Below are positions 46,253 to 57,345 of a stretch of DNA of 64,000 bases, piece by piece (position 1 is the first letter of the stretch; the number at the start of each line of letters is the position of its first letter). The translations under genes were made by a program, and so were the position numbers. Under the pieces are notes generated by a model. The model worked only from the letters and a program-made list of their open reading frames with translations, had not been told where the DNA came from and did no database searches. The stretch comes from Gliomastix tumulicola. Its lineage: Eukaryota; Ascomycota; Sordariomycetes; Hypocreales; Bionectriaceae. The stretch lies in the NCBI GenBank assembly GCA_001599755.1, contig BCHX01000012.1, positions 1 to 64,000 of the forward strand, given 5' to 3'.

Positions 46253-46984
46253 TACATCTTCTCAACGCTCGTATGGTTCTATGTTGCGGTCATTCCACGA
46301 GTATGGGAGGCATGAAGAACCCCGACGATAAGCAGTAATAGGAAACAGAAAGCATGTCTGCCTCATTCTTGTATCCGCTGGGGGAGAAGAGGGACTACAG
46401 AGCGATGTTCTCGCGCGCGTAGCCTTATTTGGTGATGGCGGTTGGTGATGCAGCAGAGAAGTTATATCGCAACCGTGCAAGAGTCGTCGTATTTGGACTG
46501 CGTGTGGTTTGTGCCTTCAGATTTACAGCCCCCTTGTCCCCAAATTGCAGGACTCGGTGCCTTCATACAGTCACGGGGGTACTTGAGAGGTGCAGTCAAC
46601 CATACTTTATTACTGTAGCTAGTACCTTACTCGACGATGAGATCCTCCCCAAGGACACCAAGACGAGCACAAACACAAATACAAAAGAATCAGTAAGATC
46701 CAGAAAATCCGAAACCGAAATCTCAAACATAGGGCTATGCTCGGCTTTGCTATTGGCACATGCTTCCGTTGCTCCATCTTCTCGTCCGTTAAGCCCCCAA
46801 AAGACCTTGCTCACTTGTTGAGACGCCTCCCACTTGGTCGACAAGTCTCAGACAAGAAAACACACAAACAAAAACACAAACATAAACACTCCCGTCGGGT
46901 GTCTTCCTCTCTCCTCTCCTCTCCTCTCCTCTCATCGTCGTCTCCTGTTGTCGTCCCTCAGCCTGGTCTCAGACGCAAAAGAAA
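46253..46984. other. Spacer; CTCTC-type microsatellite
   Basis: 3' flanks of two convergent genes. A CTCCT/CTCTC repeat occupies about 46903-46933. No gene seen. Confidence 0.6.
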
Positions 46985-47785
46985 TTACGCACGGTCCGGT
47001 AGGCCGTTGTAAATCTCGAGATCGTCGATCAACTTCCTGGCCAGCTTCCGGCGCTTCGCGCTGGGCCCGTCGCTGGGGGTGGCGATGGCGGCGGTGGCGC
47101 TGACGCTGGTGCTGGCACTGGCACTGGCGCTGGAGCTGGAGCTGGCGCTGGCGCTGGCGCTGGCGCTGGCGCTGGCCTTCGCCTTCCGGGCGGCGCGAAG
47201 GAGAGGCTTGCTCAGCCGGTGCGCTGGCGGGGGCGAGCGGCCCGTCCTCGGCCGGGACAGGATCGTGCGCTTGGGCAGGTGCGCGGGTCCGTTGGACTCC
47301 CTGACGAACTTCCGCGCCGCGTCGACGAACCCGTCCGCGATGCACTTGGGGCAGTGGCGGGTGCTCGTGAAGGACAGGGTGACCTCGCCGGACTGCCAGT
47401 CCCTGATCTTGATGACGTCGGGATCGGCAACCTGCTCCCTGAGGGGCTCCTCCCAGACGAGACCGGTCTGGGCGGGGGGCGTCCGCGGCGTCCGCGGCGG
47501 CGGCGGCGGCGGCGGCGCAGTATTCACGTCTGCATCACGTGCCGAGGAGCGGGACGACGACGGGACGACGACGACGGGGGGAGCAGGAGTGGCAGCCGCC
47601 GCCGTAGATGGCATGGCCGTAGATGGCATGGCTGCCTGGGACGGCTGGCGAGCCGCTCTGGCATTGGCATTGCCAGGAGGAGCATGGCGGTGGCACATCG
47701 TGGGCGCCATGACTGACTTGTTGACGAACGTAGTGGGGTTAAGGGGAGTGTGTGCAAAGATGAACGAATGACTTTGTGTCGACAT
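46985..47785 (-). CDS. Low-complexity basic protein of unknown function
   Basis: 266 aa if started at the ATG at 47785 (MSTQSHSFIFAHTPL); the open frame extends upstream but is not protein-like there. It contains a Pro run (PPPPPPP), an Ala/Ser run encoded by GCTGGC-type repeats (47130-47175 on the plus strand), and a basic C-terminal patch AKRRKLARKL that looks like a nuclear localisation signal. The most protein-like block is VIKIRDWQSGEVTLSFTSTR followed by HCPKCIADGFVDAARKF with a CxxC. No family was recognised. The strongest support is the sustained frame; the function is unknown. Confidence 0.5.
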   Translation of the reverse strand: MSTQSHSFIFAHTPLNPTTFVNKSVMAPTMCHRHAPPGNANARAARQPSQAAMPSTAMPSTAAAATPAPPVVVVPSSSRSSARDADVNTAPPPPPPPRTPRTPPAQTGLVWEEPLREQVADPDVIKIRDWQSGEVTLSFTSTRHCPKCIADGFVDAARKFVRESNGPAHLPKRTILSRPRTGRSPPPAHRLSKPLLRAARKAKASASASASASASSSSSASASASTSVSATAAIATPSDGPSAKRRKLARKLIDDLEIYNGLPDRA

Positions 47786-48629
47786 GCTTCTCTGTTCTGT
47801 CGGGGGAGAAAGAAGGGAAGGTACATCGTTGAGGGGGTTGGGAGAATGGTTCGGTTTAAATAGTCCCAAAATCACAACCAGAGCGGAAACAAACGTGTAA
47901 TTAGTTGGGACTGTGAGCTTGGAAATCGTTGGGCTTGTTTTTGCATGATCTTGATACACGTAGTAGCTAGTCTGGCCATCAGTCCCATCGACATGTATTG
48001 TGTGTACTGTTGAGGCGAATTGTACGTACAAGATACTTTACCTACCTCACTTATTACCCCTTTTACTGACCCGAACCTTCGCGCAACAAGAACTAGCTCA
48101 AAGCTTGAAAACACGATGGGAGTCAACAATATGCAGGAACAGCACGTTGGACGTTGTCAAGAAAGTCAATACAGTGTTGTCGTTCAAGACAAGGACAGCC
48201 GAATGGGATACCGTCGAGGTCAATATTGAATATTGCAGGCTGATTGATGGGGAAGAGAAGTCAAGATCAGTTGAAACTCCTGATGAGCATTGGCAGATGC
48301 CACGGATAGAGAGTGGGAAATTGAGGTTGTTGAGAACTGTGAGCTCTAGCAGTGTAAACACACTAGCCACGTCGGTTGGCAGTTTGAAGAGCAACGGGTC
48401 GAAGCACAGAATCAACAGAATATTCTCTGTATCATTACTATCCAAAGCCAAGGGTCTGTGTGCCGGAAGGAACCGGCACGCGTGAGACTCAACGTGTCAA
48501 CCTCGAGGCGTGTGAGGGAGGTACGTAGTGGAGGAAACTGTTGACACGCAGGACCACACAGCTTAGCACGCGAGCGTCCCATGTTTTCTTTCCACCACGG
48601 TACTGTGGAGGGTGCCAAAAGGATATGGA
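47786..48629. other. Spacer; nothing recognised
   Basis: Contains the promoter of the low-complexity gene at the left and the 3' flank of the kinase gene at the right. Open frames here show no family pattern. Confidence 0.5.
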
Positions 48630-50170
48630 TCACCTGCGCAGCAACAGCCAGGGATCGTTCAGCAGCTGCTTGGCCGTTGACCTCTCCTCAGGATCCCATG
48701 TGAGCATACGCTTCGCAAAGGAGATGAAAAGGGTCTTTTCCCTCCCCTCGAGAAACCGCGTCCTGCTTGCAAAATCGAAGTCGCCGCCAGGTATCAAGTC
48801 CGGGTGTCGAAAATTCCCTGCAAACCCGCTGTGTTATTTTGGCAGCCGATACACGGGTGGGACGGCATACGTACCTTGATGGTCATAAAGAAGCGAGTAG
48901 GAGCTCTTGTCCGCGGCTTCGAGAAGTTTTCGAGGTGGCGGACCGAGAAGCCGAATCATGCGGGCGAACCGTGCGACGTACGCAGTCTGGGGATCATCTG
49001 GTAGCTTCCCCTCAACGAGGTTGACGTCCGCCAGCAATTCCCATAGCTGCAGTTCAGCGTCAGTGTCAGCTAGTCTCTGCAGAAAAGATGAATGTTGAAA
49101 CAGACCACCAAACCCAAATTCCATATGTCTGCGGAGTAGCTCCAGCCCGCCTTGAGCATGACCTCGGGGGCTCTGTACTCGAACGGCTGTATCCTGTAGT
49201 TGTGCTTTGCAGGCACGTCTCCACGCACGGCAAGGCCAAAGTCCGTGAGCTGGACGGCCGTCGGTTCTATGTTCCTGACATAGCCAAAGTCGGGCCGCGA
49301 TTCAAAGACGGGGCGGCCATGGCGCTCGCGGAACGGAGCGGGATCGTCTTCCTGCTGCCGAACATAGTTTTGAAGAACGTCTGGGTCGTCGAAGGGGAGC
49401 ATGAAGTGGTCCCCCTTGAGGTCTGTCTTGCCGATCAGCTTGCGCAGTTCAGTGTCTGGAAGCCCGGGGCCCGTACCTGTGTGGATGACATGGCACTCTG
49501 TATGGAGAAAGTCGAGGCTTTCCAAGATCCGCGGGAGGAGCGCCTTGACGAGCCGAGGTTCCAGGAAGTTCGTGCGATTCATCTGTCGACCAAGCATCCA
49601 GAGTGGCTGGCGGAGCGGCTCAAAGGCAATGCAGATGTGCGTCCGCCCAGAGATGGGACTCTCGACTTCAAAGGAGTCCAAGACCTTGCGGATTGACTTG
49701 TGCCCTGGGTGGCTCGTGTCAAGGGAGGAGATGTACTGGGAGATGTCGAGTTCCTTCTTGGCGGCCGCCTGCACGACCGGTGTGCTGTTGGTGATCTTCA
49801 GAGCAACATAGCTCTCCCTTTTCCATGGCCACCTGCCTTTACGTCAGTCTCTGCCTCTTGAAGCGACGTCGAAAGCCCAGCCTAACCATGACGAAATGCC
49901 CGCAAGCCAGACCGTCGAGCTTGTACCCCAGCCAAGCTTGGAGATCAGTCGGTATCTCCCTCCGAGGACTTCTCCAATGCGGGCTGGGTAGAAAGATTTG
50001 GAGTCGTAGGACGGGATAGTCTCCTCTTCTATCGGTGCGGCGATGTTCGTCTCGAGCTTCACAGTTGAGTACACGCGTCGGGCGCTGTCTGACGCGTCAC
50101 AAGCAGCGAGTCGTCGCGACGTCCGTGTCCGCGGCGGATGGAACCTGATTTGGAGGCGTGTGCGCTTCAT
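48630..50170 (-). CDS. SRPK-like serine/threonine protein kinase, five exons
   Basis: The model is complement(join(48630..48817,48875..49046,49109..49422,49477..49832,49887..50170)), 437 aa. The splices restore each kinase motif: Gly loop KLGWGTSSTVWLA, Lys107 in SYVALKITN, catalytic loop VIHTDLKGDHFML (Asp 214), DFG in VQLTDFGLAV, APE in YRAPEVM, and DIWNLGLLWELL. The intron at 49423-49476 (GTACGG..GACAG, 54 nt) is in frame, so the unspliced reading looks open but would split the catalytic loop between His-Thr and Asp-Leu-Lys. The spacer between lobes is short, as in fungal SRPK relatives. All catalytic residues are present, so activity is expected on RS-like proteins. Confidence 0.92.
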
Positions 50171-50916
50171 CGACAGCCGAGCGCGGAGGAATGACACGTG
50201 CCACTCGTCTCCGATGTGTGGTGAGAGAGGAAGCGTTGTTTCCCGCGGCGTGTCGTCAGTCGGAAATGAGCTGATCTGCCAAGATGGTGGGCTCGGGAAT
50301 TACCCTGACGCGTTAGCACCGGGAAGGTCAGCATAGCAGGGGCATGGATGGTGCAAGCTTTGCGGTCGATCGTTGTGGAATTGTATCTGCACCGCAAGGA
50401 TGATGGCGAGGAGAGTCATCAGTTTCTGGACGAGAATATGGGAGAGGGAGAGAAAGATGGCATGGAAGCTGTTGCGTTGGCGAGGATGTTTGCTGGTACT
50501 TTGTGGTACTCTATGGTGATGATGTCTTCAGTGGATGGTGAAATCGGCCAAGGAATGGAGGCGGGTCAGCAAAGAAGCCGACTGGACACGCCAGAAGACG
50601 AATGGAAGGGCCTAATTAGTAGCTGGAAGAGAGCAGGACAACAGCAGGTCGGGTTGGCCGCGGGAAAGAGCTGGCGTGCTCCGGGCTAGGGCAAGAACTA
50701 CCAGGCCTAGTCTCCAGGCTGCCTGTTTGGTGCTAAGCGCCAAGGACAGACAGCGCTATCCAGTGACTCCTTCTCCGAATATTCCATCCCCGCTACGCTG
50801 AAAATCGCTCCCGATAGCGGCTTCCAGCGGTCCTCATCTTCCTTCAACTTCCACCATCTCCCTGCCAGCGTCATCCTCCTCCTCCTCCTGCTTCTCGCGG
50901 ACGTCATCCCACCACC
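50171..50916. promoter_or_regulatory. Divergent promoter of kinase and D-amino acid oxidase genes
   Basis: About 750 bases with a pyrimidine-rich (CTCCTCCTCCTC) leader before 50917. No gene seen. Confidence 0.5.
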
Positions 50917-52228
50917 ATGGCATCTCAGGAAGACATCGTGATTATTGGGTGAGGCAACGCAGAATCCATTGCAATTGGCACGCAGCTAGCTAACCAAGAT
51001 CAATCCCAGTGCGGGCGTTGTTGGCCTCGACGTGGCCCTTGTCCTAGCCAAGCAAGGCCTCGGTCCTCACATCACAGTGATTGCCGAGCACCTCCCTGGT
51101 GACACATCGGCACTCTATACTTCCCCGTGGTACGGGAGCCACCCTCGAGTCGCATTGATCTCTGTGCAGGATACAAGCTGATCTCTCCCAGGGCAGGATG
51201 CAACTTCTCTGCCATCTCGGGCACGGACGCCAACGCCCTGAAATGGGATCGCGACGGTTATGCACACCTCACCAAGCTGGCTGAGATCGATCCCGTCAAG
51301 TCATTCGTCGAGTACACGCCCTCGACCGAGTTCTGGGAGGAGACGGTGCCGCGCGAGAAGATCAAGCACATGTCTGGCTACCTCAAAGACGTACGATCTC
51401 GTCCTGATTTTCGATGGCCTTGGGGCTTGGGTATTGACTTCAGCAGTTCAAAATCATCCCTGACAAAGATCTACCGGCTGGTATCAAGTTCGGCATCTCC
51501 TTTACTGCCCTATGCATCAACGCACCCAAGCACATCGAGTATTTGCACGACCTGCTACGCGATCAGTACGGCGTGCGGTTTGTCCGCAAGAAGCTGCCCA
51601 GCGTGGAGTCGGCATACGGGAACGGCACCAAGATTGTATTCAACTGCACGGGTATCGCTGCCAAGACCCTGCCAGGCGTGGAGGATGCCAAGGTCTTCCC
51701 TACGAGGGGCCAGGTCGTCCTCGTCAAGGCGCCGCAGGTTACGGACATCGCCATGATCCACGGAAAGGGTTATGAGACGTACATTATCCCAAGACCAGGC
51801 TCCAATGGCAACGTCATCCTGGGCGGATATATGCAAAAGGGTGAAGGGTAAGTCAAGCAGACTATCTTCTACGTCCACGCATAAATCAGAGCATCGCCTG
51901 TCTAACTGACATTTGTGCTACAAGAAACCCGTCAACTTTCGGTCACGAAACACAGGACATACTCACCCGCACGAAGAAGCTCGATCAGAAGCTTGACGGT
52001 CCTAGCACCGAGGTACTCGCCTCCTTCGCTGGTCTCCGTCCCTCCCGCGAGGGCGGTGCCCGCATCGAGAAGACGGACATTCCCGTCAACGGTGCGAACA
52101 AGATTCTCGTCCATAACTACGGCGCCGGTGGCACCGGCTTCCAAGCTGGCTATGGCATGGCCTTGGATGCAGTCGCCACGGTCGAGGGTGTGCTCAAGAC
52201 TATTAGGGGTAGTCGGGCAAAGCTCTAG
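50917..52228 (+). CDS. D-amino acid oxidase, five exons, peroxisomal signal
   Basis: The model is join(50917..50948,51010..51129,51192..51390,51447..51847,51925..52228), 351 aa. The joins restore the FAD motif DIVIIGAGVVGLDVALVLAK, then LYTSPWAGCNFSAI, FGISFTALCINAPKHIEYL, VFNCTGIAAKTLPGVEDAKV, FPTRGQVVLVKAPQ, and GLRPSREGGARIE. The C-terminal block is VHNYGAGGTGFQAGYGMA, a typical DAO signature. The protein ends in SRAKL, whose last three residues AKL fit the PTS1 peroxisomal signal. The reaction is oxidation of a D-amino acid to a 2-oxo acid, ammonia and H2O2. The last intron ends in AAG. It is divergent from the kinase gene. Confidence 0.94.
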
Positions 52229-53592
52229 ACAACATTTTTCTACAGGGAGACCCAATCACTCGCTACAACCGTCTTGTTTTGGCACCTTTGTTTTGGACTT
52301 TTACTCCGGTTGAGCCTGATACCTCATTCAGCTCGTCGTCCATGAGACGGATTTATTGGGTGGTCTGCCCCAGCCTTACAGCCAACCGTTGGGTGGACTT
52401 TCGCCCAACGAAGCCAAGATAAAGTGCAAGGCTGTTGGGCTGTTGGATATAGATTTCGAACCAGAGACATGACTGATAGCTGATCTAGAAAAATAAACAA
52501 TCACGACATCAACAAACACGACATCAAATGCAACTACCTCGTTTTCTGATCTTTGTTGAGTTGGTCCCCCACTCCCCACTTGGTGACCTCTAGGGTAGGC
52601 TACTTCCGTATGGAGTCACGATGAGGTGATGAGTCTAGGAGGCACCACAATGCAACAAAGCGCAGAACAACGGGCAACTCTCGTTGTCCTGGACCTATTC
52701 TCTCAAGATAGTCTAGACTAGGCGTTGTAGATATGCTCTCGTCTTGTACTTTGGCAGATCCGTCTACTGCTCCATACATCTGTCCAGTCGCTGTCTTAAT
52801 CATGTCCCACAAGCTTCTAGAGTGTCTTGGGGCCAGAGGTCCAGACATTCCTTTGTTCAATCAGTGGATAGTGTAGCAATAATCGAATAGTCCCAGTCGG
52901 GGCTACCGCTGCGGCGGTGGGAGGCTCTCTACTTGGGCGCTGCCCTGCGCATGGAGAACAGTGGTAGTATGAGAGTGGTGTAGGGGTGCGCGAGGGTATT
53001 GATCAATGTGAAGGCGTGTTCCGGCTTTTGATGCCTTCGTATGCGGAAAAGAGGAAGCTAGATAGCCTCTCGTTCTCGGCGGACTTGGGCTGGTTTTAAA
53101 CTGGCATTCAATTCATTCCCCAAGCAGAGGAGAAAGCCCTGGCCCATGCCGCAGAGAAGATTTCTGGCGCATTCTGAGAACAATGCTATGGCTGCACCGT
53201 GTTCCCGGATCTAATCACCAGTGCAAGAACTCGCTAACAACACGCCTAGACTGGCTGAGACTGGATAGTTCTTGATGGTGACCAGCTAGCATCACATGTT
53301 TTCCTCAGTAGTGGTATTCATCGCATTGCCAGGACCTGACCTTCATAGCCAGTCTGTTGATTGAGGCTGGCATATATATGCCCCTATACTATTGTCTGAA
53401 TACATCGTCTATTTTGCTATTCTTCATCAATAAGCTACATTGTCTGGTAAATCCTTGCAGCTATTTGCTATCTTGACATTACACAAAAACCCTTTGTCAT
53501 CCCAAGTAAATCGACGCGGACGGATCATTTTACTTCCTTCGACTACGGAATTCTCTTTTCCTTTCGACACTCAGTTAATTCAAGACCTCGTA
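52229..53592. other. Intergenic, about 1.4 kb
   Basis: No supported gene. A minus-strand frame at 52600-52860 has no recognisable family. The promoter/leader of the next gene is at the right; TATATATG near 53372. Confidence 0.5.
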
Positions 53593-54226
53593 ATGGCTAA
53601 GACGAAGAAGGATAAGAAGGCCGCCGCCGCCGCCGGCCAGGGCTCCCAGCCTGCCGACGACACTTCGAAAGCTTCGAGCTCTCGGGCGCCGCCGCAGCAA
53701 ACCGCTGGGGTCAACTACACCGAGCTTGGCCGCGCGAGGAGTCGCCGAGCCACCAAGTTCTGCGACACCCTCCGCCTCGCGGATGACACCAAGACCATCT
53801 CGGACCGACTCTTCCTCGCCTTCCCCGGAGCCGCCGACATGGATGGAGATGCCGCTGCCGCGTGCTTCCACAAGACCGTCGAGCTCATCACGGGCGCACA
53901 GGCCGGCACCATCGAGACCGGCACGACGGTGAGGGGGCTCCTGGAGCTGACGGTTGGCTACGCTGTCTCGGCTAGCGAGGCGAAGAACGTCGGCTATGCC
54001 TATGGAGAGCAGGCGACCGTCCAGAAGACTGATACACCGGCGCTGGTCGTCGGCGTCTTGGCGATTGCTGCGCCATGGGTTCTGAAGACGTTGGGTTTCC
54101 CTGACGAGAAGGCGGACACTGTGCCTGGTAAGTAGCAGGACGACGACCCCTTTACGAATACTTTGGACATATACTAATTAGTATATTATAGGAAGCTTTG
54201 GAGCCGATTACCTTAGCAAGTGCTAA
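53593..54226 (+). CDS. Lineage-specific small protein A, two exons
   Basis: The model is join(53593..54127,54192..54226), 189 aa. The intron (GTAAGT..CTAAT..TTATAG, 54128-54191) has all signals; the spliced end is ..VPGSFGADYLSKC. The N-terminus is Lys/Ala-rich and hydrophilic (MAKTKKDKKAAAAAGQGSQ); the C-terminal third has a hydrophobic segment, TPALVVGVLAIAAPWVLKTL, that could insert in a membrane. No family recognised. A fragment of a related sequence lies at about 57075-57145, and the neighbour at 54885 has a similar hydrophobic end (LGFLGVVAPWVTML). Confidence 0.6.
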
Positions 54227-54884
54227 ATGAACAGAAATACGTCTGATTCCCCCGGCCGGAAATTTTTCAAACAATTGACAGATATGCATAATGCGATAAG
54301 ACAGTGACCAATCGCTGAAGTCCGCGATTGATGAGCAATAAAGAATTGATTTTCTGGGGAAAATAAGGCTATGGATGAATGCGAAATGCCGCGCGTATTA
54401 CACTGTCATATATATCCCTGAAATTTGTGTTGGTGCTCATGAGCAATAATACACTGTTATGTAATGCAGTTCACTGGTGATTAAAATTGGTAGAGAGCAC
54501 TCTATAAGGGCATTCTAGCTCCTCAGAATACTGCTGAGATTTCCTCGTAAGGTAAATCTCGATGCAGCTCTACCTCTGGATTGCGCTGTGGTGGCTGGTT
54601 TACGTGGCAGCAAGCCTTTGTTCGCAGCTGTCCACCGTTGTTCCAGATCTCCCCCAATCTGTCCATGTCCTTGGACAAGAAACTGCTAGAACTCGATGTA
54701 TAGGAGGAAAGACACTGCAATCAAGAACTGTTTACCTTCCGTCAAATCAATGTTCGCTGTGCTGGCACGTCTCCTTCGTTATAAAACCACACTCACCTCG
54801 CGCACCAGGCATCGTCACTTCGGCAGTACCTGCTCTCTACACGTCACACTTTAGACAAACAGAGCTCTTTGCATCTCCAAAATC
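54227..54884. other. Spacer between the two small genes
   Basis: AT-rich 3' flank of protein A (ATATATA near 54410) and promoter of the next gene. No gene seen. Confidence 0.5.
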
Positions 54885-55379
54885 ATGGGGATAATTGACA
54901 ACATGAGAGCCCGTTATGGCCCCGTCCACAAGCCGGCCGAGGTCTTTGAAATGGCCCATTTTCGTTCAGACGACCCAAACTCCCGTTTTGTCCGCATTCT
55001 TCGCCCAACTACGGCCGTGAGCTCTGCATCTACTACTCTACCAGCTGACGCTCCTGCGGATGGCTTTAAACCGTCTTTCACTCATGGGATCCTCCGGACT
55101 GTAGGTGGGATCCTCAGAAAGGGGGGCCAGGCGGTCTCGTGCCTGGGCGAGGTCATTGAGAACAACCCGAATGCTGGCCTTTTCAGCGCCATGGCCCAAT
55201 CGAAGAACACCACAGAGTCTACGCTTGGATTTCTGGGTGTCGTTGCGCCTTGGGTGACCATGCTTTTCCTGTTTGCCATGGACGACGAGGATTGGAAGCA
55301 GGTTCGGGACTGCAAGGAGTGTAAGAAGGATCGTTCGGATATTGGACCCCTGGGCCTGGGTGTTGCGCCTTTTGGTTAA
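54885..55379 (+). CDS. Lineage-specific small protein B
   Basis: 164 aa, single exon, start ATG at 54885 in good context (ATCATGG). It has a hydrophobic segment STLGFLGVVAPWVTMLFLFA followed by an acidic/basic stretch with two close cysteines (CKECKKD). The segment resembles that of protein A 1 kb upstream, which suggests distant paralogy. No known domain. Function unknown. Confidence 0.55.
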   Translation: MGIIDNMRARYGPVHKPAEVFEMAHFRSDDPNSRFVRILRPTTAVSSASTTLPADAPADGFKPSFTHGILRTVGGILRKGGQAVSCLGEVIENNPNAGLFSAMAQSKNTTESTLGFLGVVAPWVTMLFLFAMDDEDWKQVRDCKECKKDRSDIGPLGLGVAPFG

Positions 55380-56282
55380 TCGTGGGAAATCTTTGCAGGC
55401 TCGAGCCAAAGACGCTCTTTCTTTATGGCGCTGAACGTAGGTAGCTTCGATGATCTTGTGTCGGAGAAGAGGAAGGGCGATGGGCTGGGTGTGGAATTTG
55501 TGCATGGTGAAAGATTGCAAAAGCTGAAAGGTTGTACATAGAAAATGAATAATTTTATCCGCAAGCAGGCATCATGTGATTTCCAAGGCAACTATGTCTG
55601 ATCTATGTTTGGTGCACAGTTACGAGAGAGATCACGTGTGCGCGTTTGACTGGTGAGGTGTCCGCCCCTTTGCGTGCGCACTCCGCTAACAAGCCGCTGA
55701 CCCAGTTCAGGATCCTCTCAGACATGCATCTTCACGTCAGTGAGAGCAGTTGGTTCATTGTCCTGCCAGCAACAACCGTTGAATATCCACAAAACGAACG
55801 ATATGTACCCGGCTTTCAGGATGCCAGAATACTAGATACCGCGACGTAATGGTAGGTAGGACATGACGAATTCATAGGCTTGTACCGATTCAAGTACAGA
55901 TAATGGATGACGTCCGACGTGGCTGACGAAAAAGTAAGTCCCGAGCCCCGTTATGCAACCATTTTGCAGCTTTCAGTTGGCCAGTGGCGTTTCCTCATAG
56001 CGTTTCTTCAGGGGGGTTGCACAGTGGAATCAGTGACAGGTCTACCTCTACCATCGGCCCGCCTCGTTCCGTGTCCCGTGACGAGGCAAGACCTGGCACA
56101 GTGCGAATGTTACGTCAACTTCTCTGCCTATTTCCTTCTTTCTTCTTCCTCCTGATTCCACAACACAACTCATCCCATAACCAAACCAAGCAACCCAACA
56201 ACCCAACAACCAAACAATCAACCAAACAATCAAACCACCATAACCCATCAAATAACTAACCAAACCAAGCCTCCTCATCACC
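55380..56282. other. Spacer with CAA/CCA-rich leader
   Basis: No gene seen. 56170-56270 is an A/C-rich stretch (AACCAAAC-type units) with almost no G, typical of a fungal 5' leader of the next gene. Confidence 0.6.
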
Positions 56283-56908
56283 ATGGTATGTACACTGCAC
56301 AGAACACCCGTACTTTTGGTCTTATCGAGTTGACATTGCGTCCTCAGGACAACGCTCTCCAGATCCTCCTAGGAGGCGACGACCCTCTGTTCGAGCCAGG
56401 GTTTTTCTTTCAAATCGTCGTCCAGCACATCAACGTCCAAGACGCCCCGATGTGGTGGCAGAGGGATCTAGTCAACGCGTTCCTCCGCGGTCTGATGGAT
56501 GCTCGCGCGAGACTGGAGGCTGAACGACGGCTGGAGGAGGAGCAAGAGGAGGAGCTGCAGCAACCCGGGCTAATTTACGCCATATGGATCGGCGACAAGA
56601 CATTCCCAGCGGTTGTCTTCGTGCTCGGCGACCACGACTCGCGGTCGTATAGGAACGACCCTTGTGACGAGGCCCTCGCTGTCGTAAGTAAACACACACC
56701 ATTGTATCCTATTTCTTAGCCCGCCGGCGTCGGCACTTCATCCTGTGTGTTTCCATCCCATCTCTATCGGGAACATGATCTACATCATGAGTCATCAGTT
56801 CTAACATCAGACGAAATAGACCTCGGGATGAAACGCCGGAGACTCGACACGATCCAGCCCGAGTACGATGGAGCATATCGGTCGCTTGGCACCCAGATTT
56901 ATCAATAG
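56283..56908 (+). CDS. Unknown protein with an ATG-only first coding exon
   Basis: The model is join(56283..56285,56348..56683,56720..56908), 175 aa. The ATG sits in a strong context (CATCACCATGG) and is followed at once by a donor, GTATGT; the intron ends ..CGTCCTCAG, with a TTGAC branch-like element. The second intron is GTAAGT..TTCTTAG (56684-56719), only 36 nt, which is short. Exon 3 is fully open: PAGVGTSSCVFPSHLY.. to SLGTQIYQ. Exon 2 has DNALQILLGG, a Trp-rich MWWQRDLVNAFLRGLMD and a Glu-rich helix. An alternative start at 56288 in the same frame would avoid the first splice. No family recognised. Confidence 0.5.
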
Positions 56909-56989
56909 AGCACTTTAACAGATTGCCATCTCGGTGGCTTGGTACTCAGATTTGCCAATAGAGCACTTTGGCGGCCGGCCATCTCGGCG
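56884..56989. repeat. Tandem duplication, period 53 bp
   Basis: Unit 1 (56884-56936) includes the last codons and stop of the gene ending at 56908; unit 2 (56937-56989) repeats it with about ten changes (shared CAGATTT, CAATAGAGCACTTT, CCATCTCGG). Confidence 0.85.
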
Positions 56990-57074
56990 GTTCTGGAGCT
57001 TTTGCGGTTGGCCCCAAGAGGGCGCCCGTCGATCCGTGGACGAAAGGTAGTCCCGGGGAGGGAACAGTTTCGAG

Positions 57075-57145
57075 CTTATAAAGGGGAGGCGATGGTCAAG
57101 AAAACGGATACGTCGGCTTCGGTCGTCGGTGTCCTGGCGAACACC
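57075..57145 (+). pseudogene. Ghost fragment of small protein A
   Basis: Reads YKGEAMVKKTDTSASVVGVL, matching YGEQATVQKTDTPALVVGVL in protein A (about 53998-54060). The similarity stops where the minisatellite begins. Confidence 0.7.
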
Positions 57146-57202
57146 CGCCAACATCGCCACTTCATCATCGGCGGGCTTTCAGGTGCAAGACTCACCACCC
57201 TT

Positions 57203-57345
57203 AGCCCGCCGGCGTCGGCACTTCATCACTCGCCGGCGTCGGCACTTCACCATCCTCAGCCTGCCGGCGCCGGCACTTCACCATCCTCAGCTCGCCGGCG
57301 CCGGCACTTCACCATCCTCAGCCTGCCGGCGCCGGCAATTCGTCA
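57203..57345. repeat. Minisatellite of about 33 bp, GCCGGCGCCGGCACTTCACC type
   Basis: Five diverged copies of (G)CCGGCG(T/C)CGGCACTTCA(C/T)CATCCTCAGC. The first copy, TTAGCCCGCCGGCGTCGGC, is identical to the junction at the start of exon 3 of the gene at 56283-56908 (from 56717). Confidence 0.8.

Noticed and set aside
49088..49696. 202-codon plus-strand frame
   Set aside because: Antisense to kinase exons, whose motifs and splice sites are convincing.
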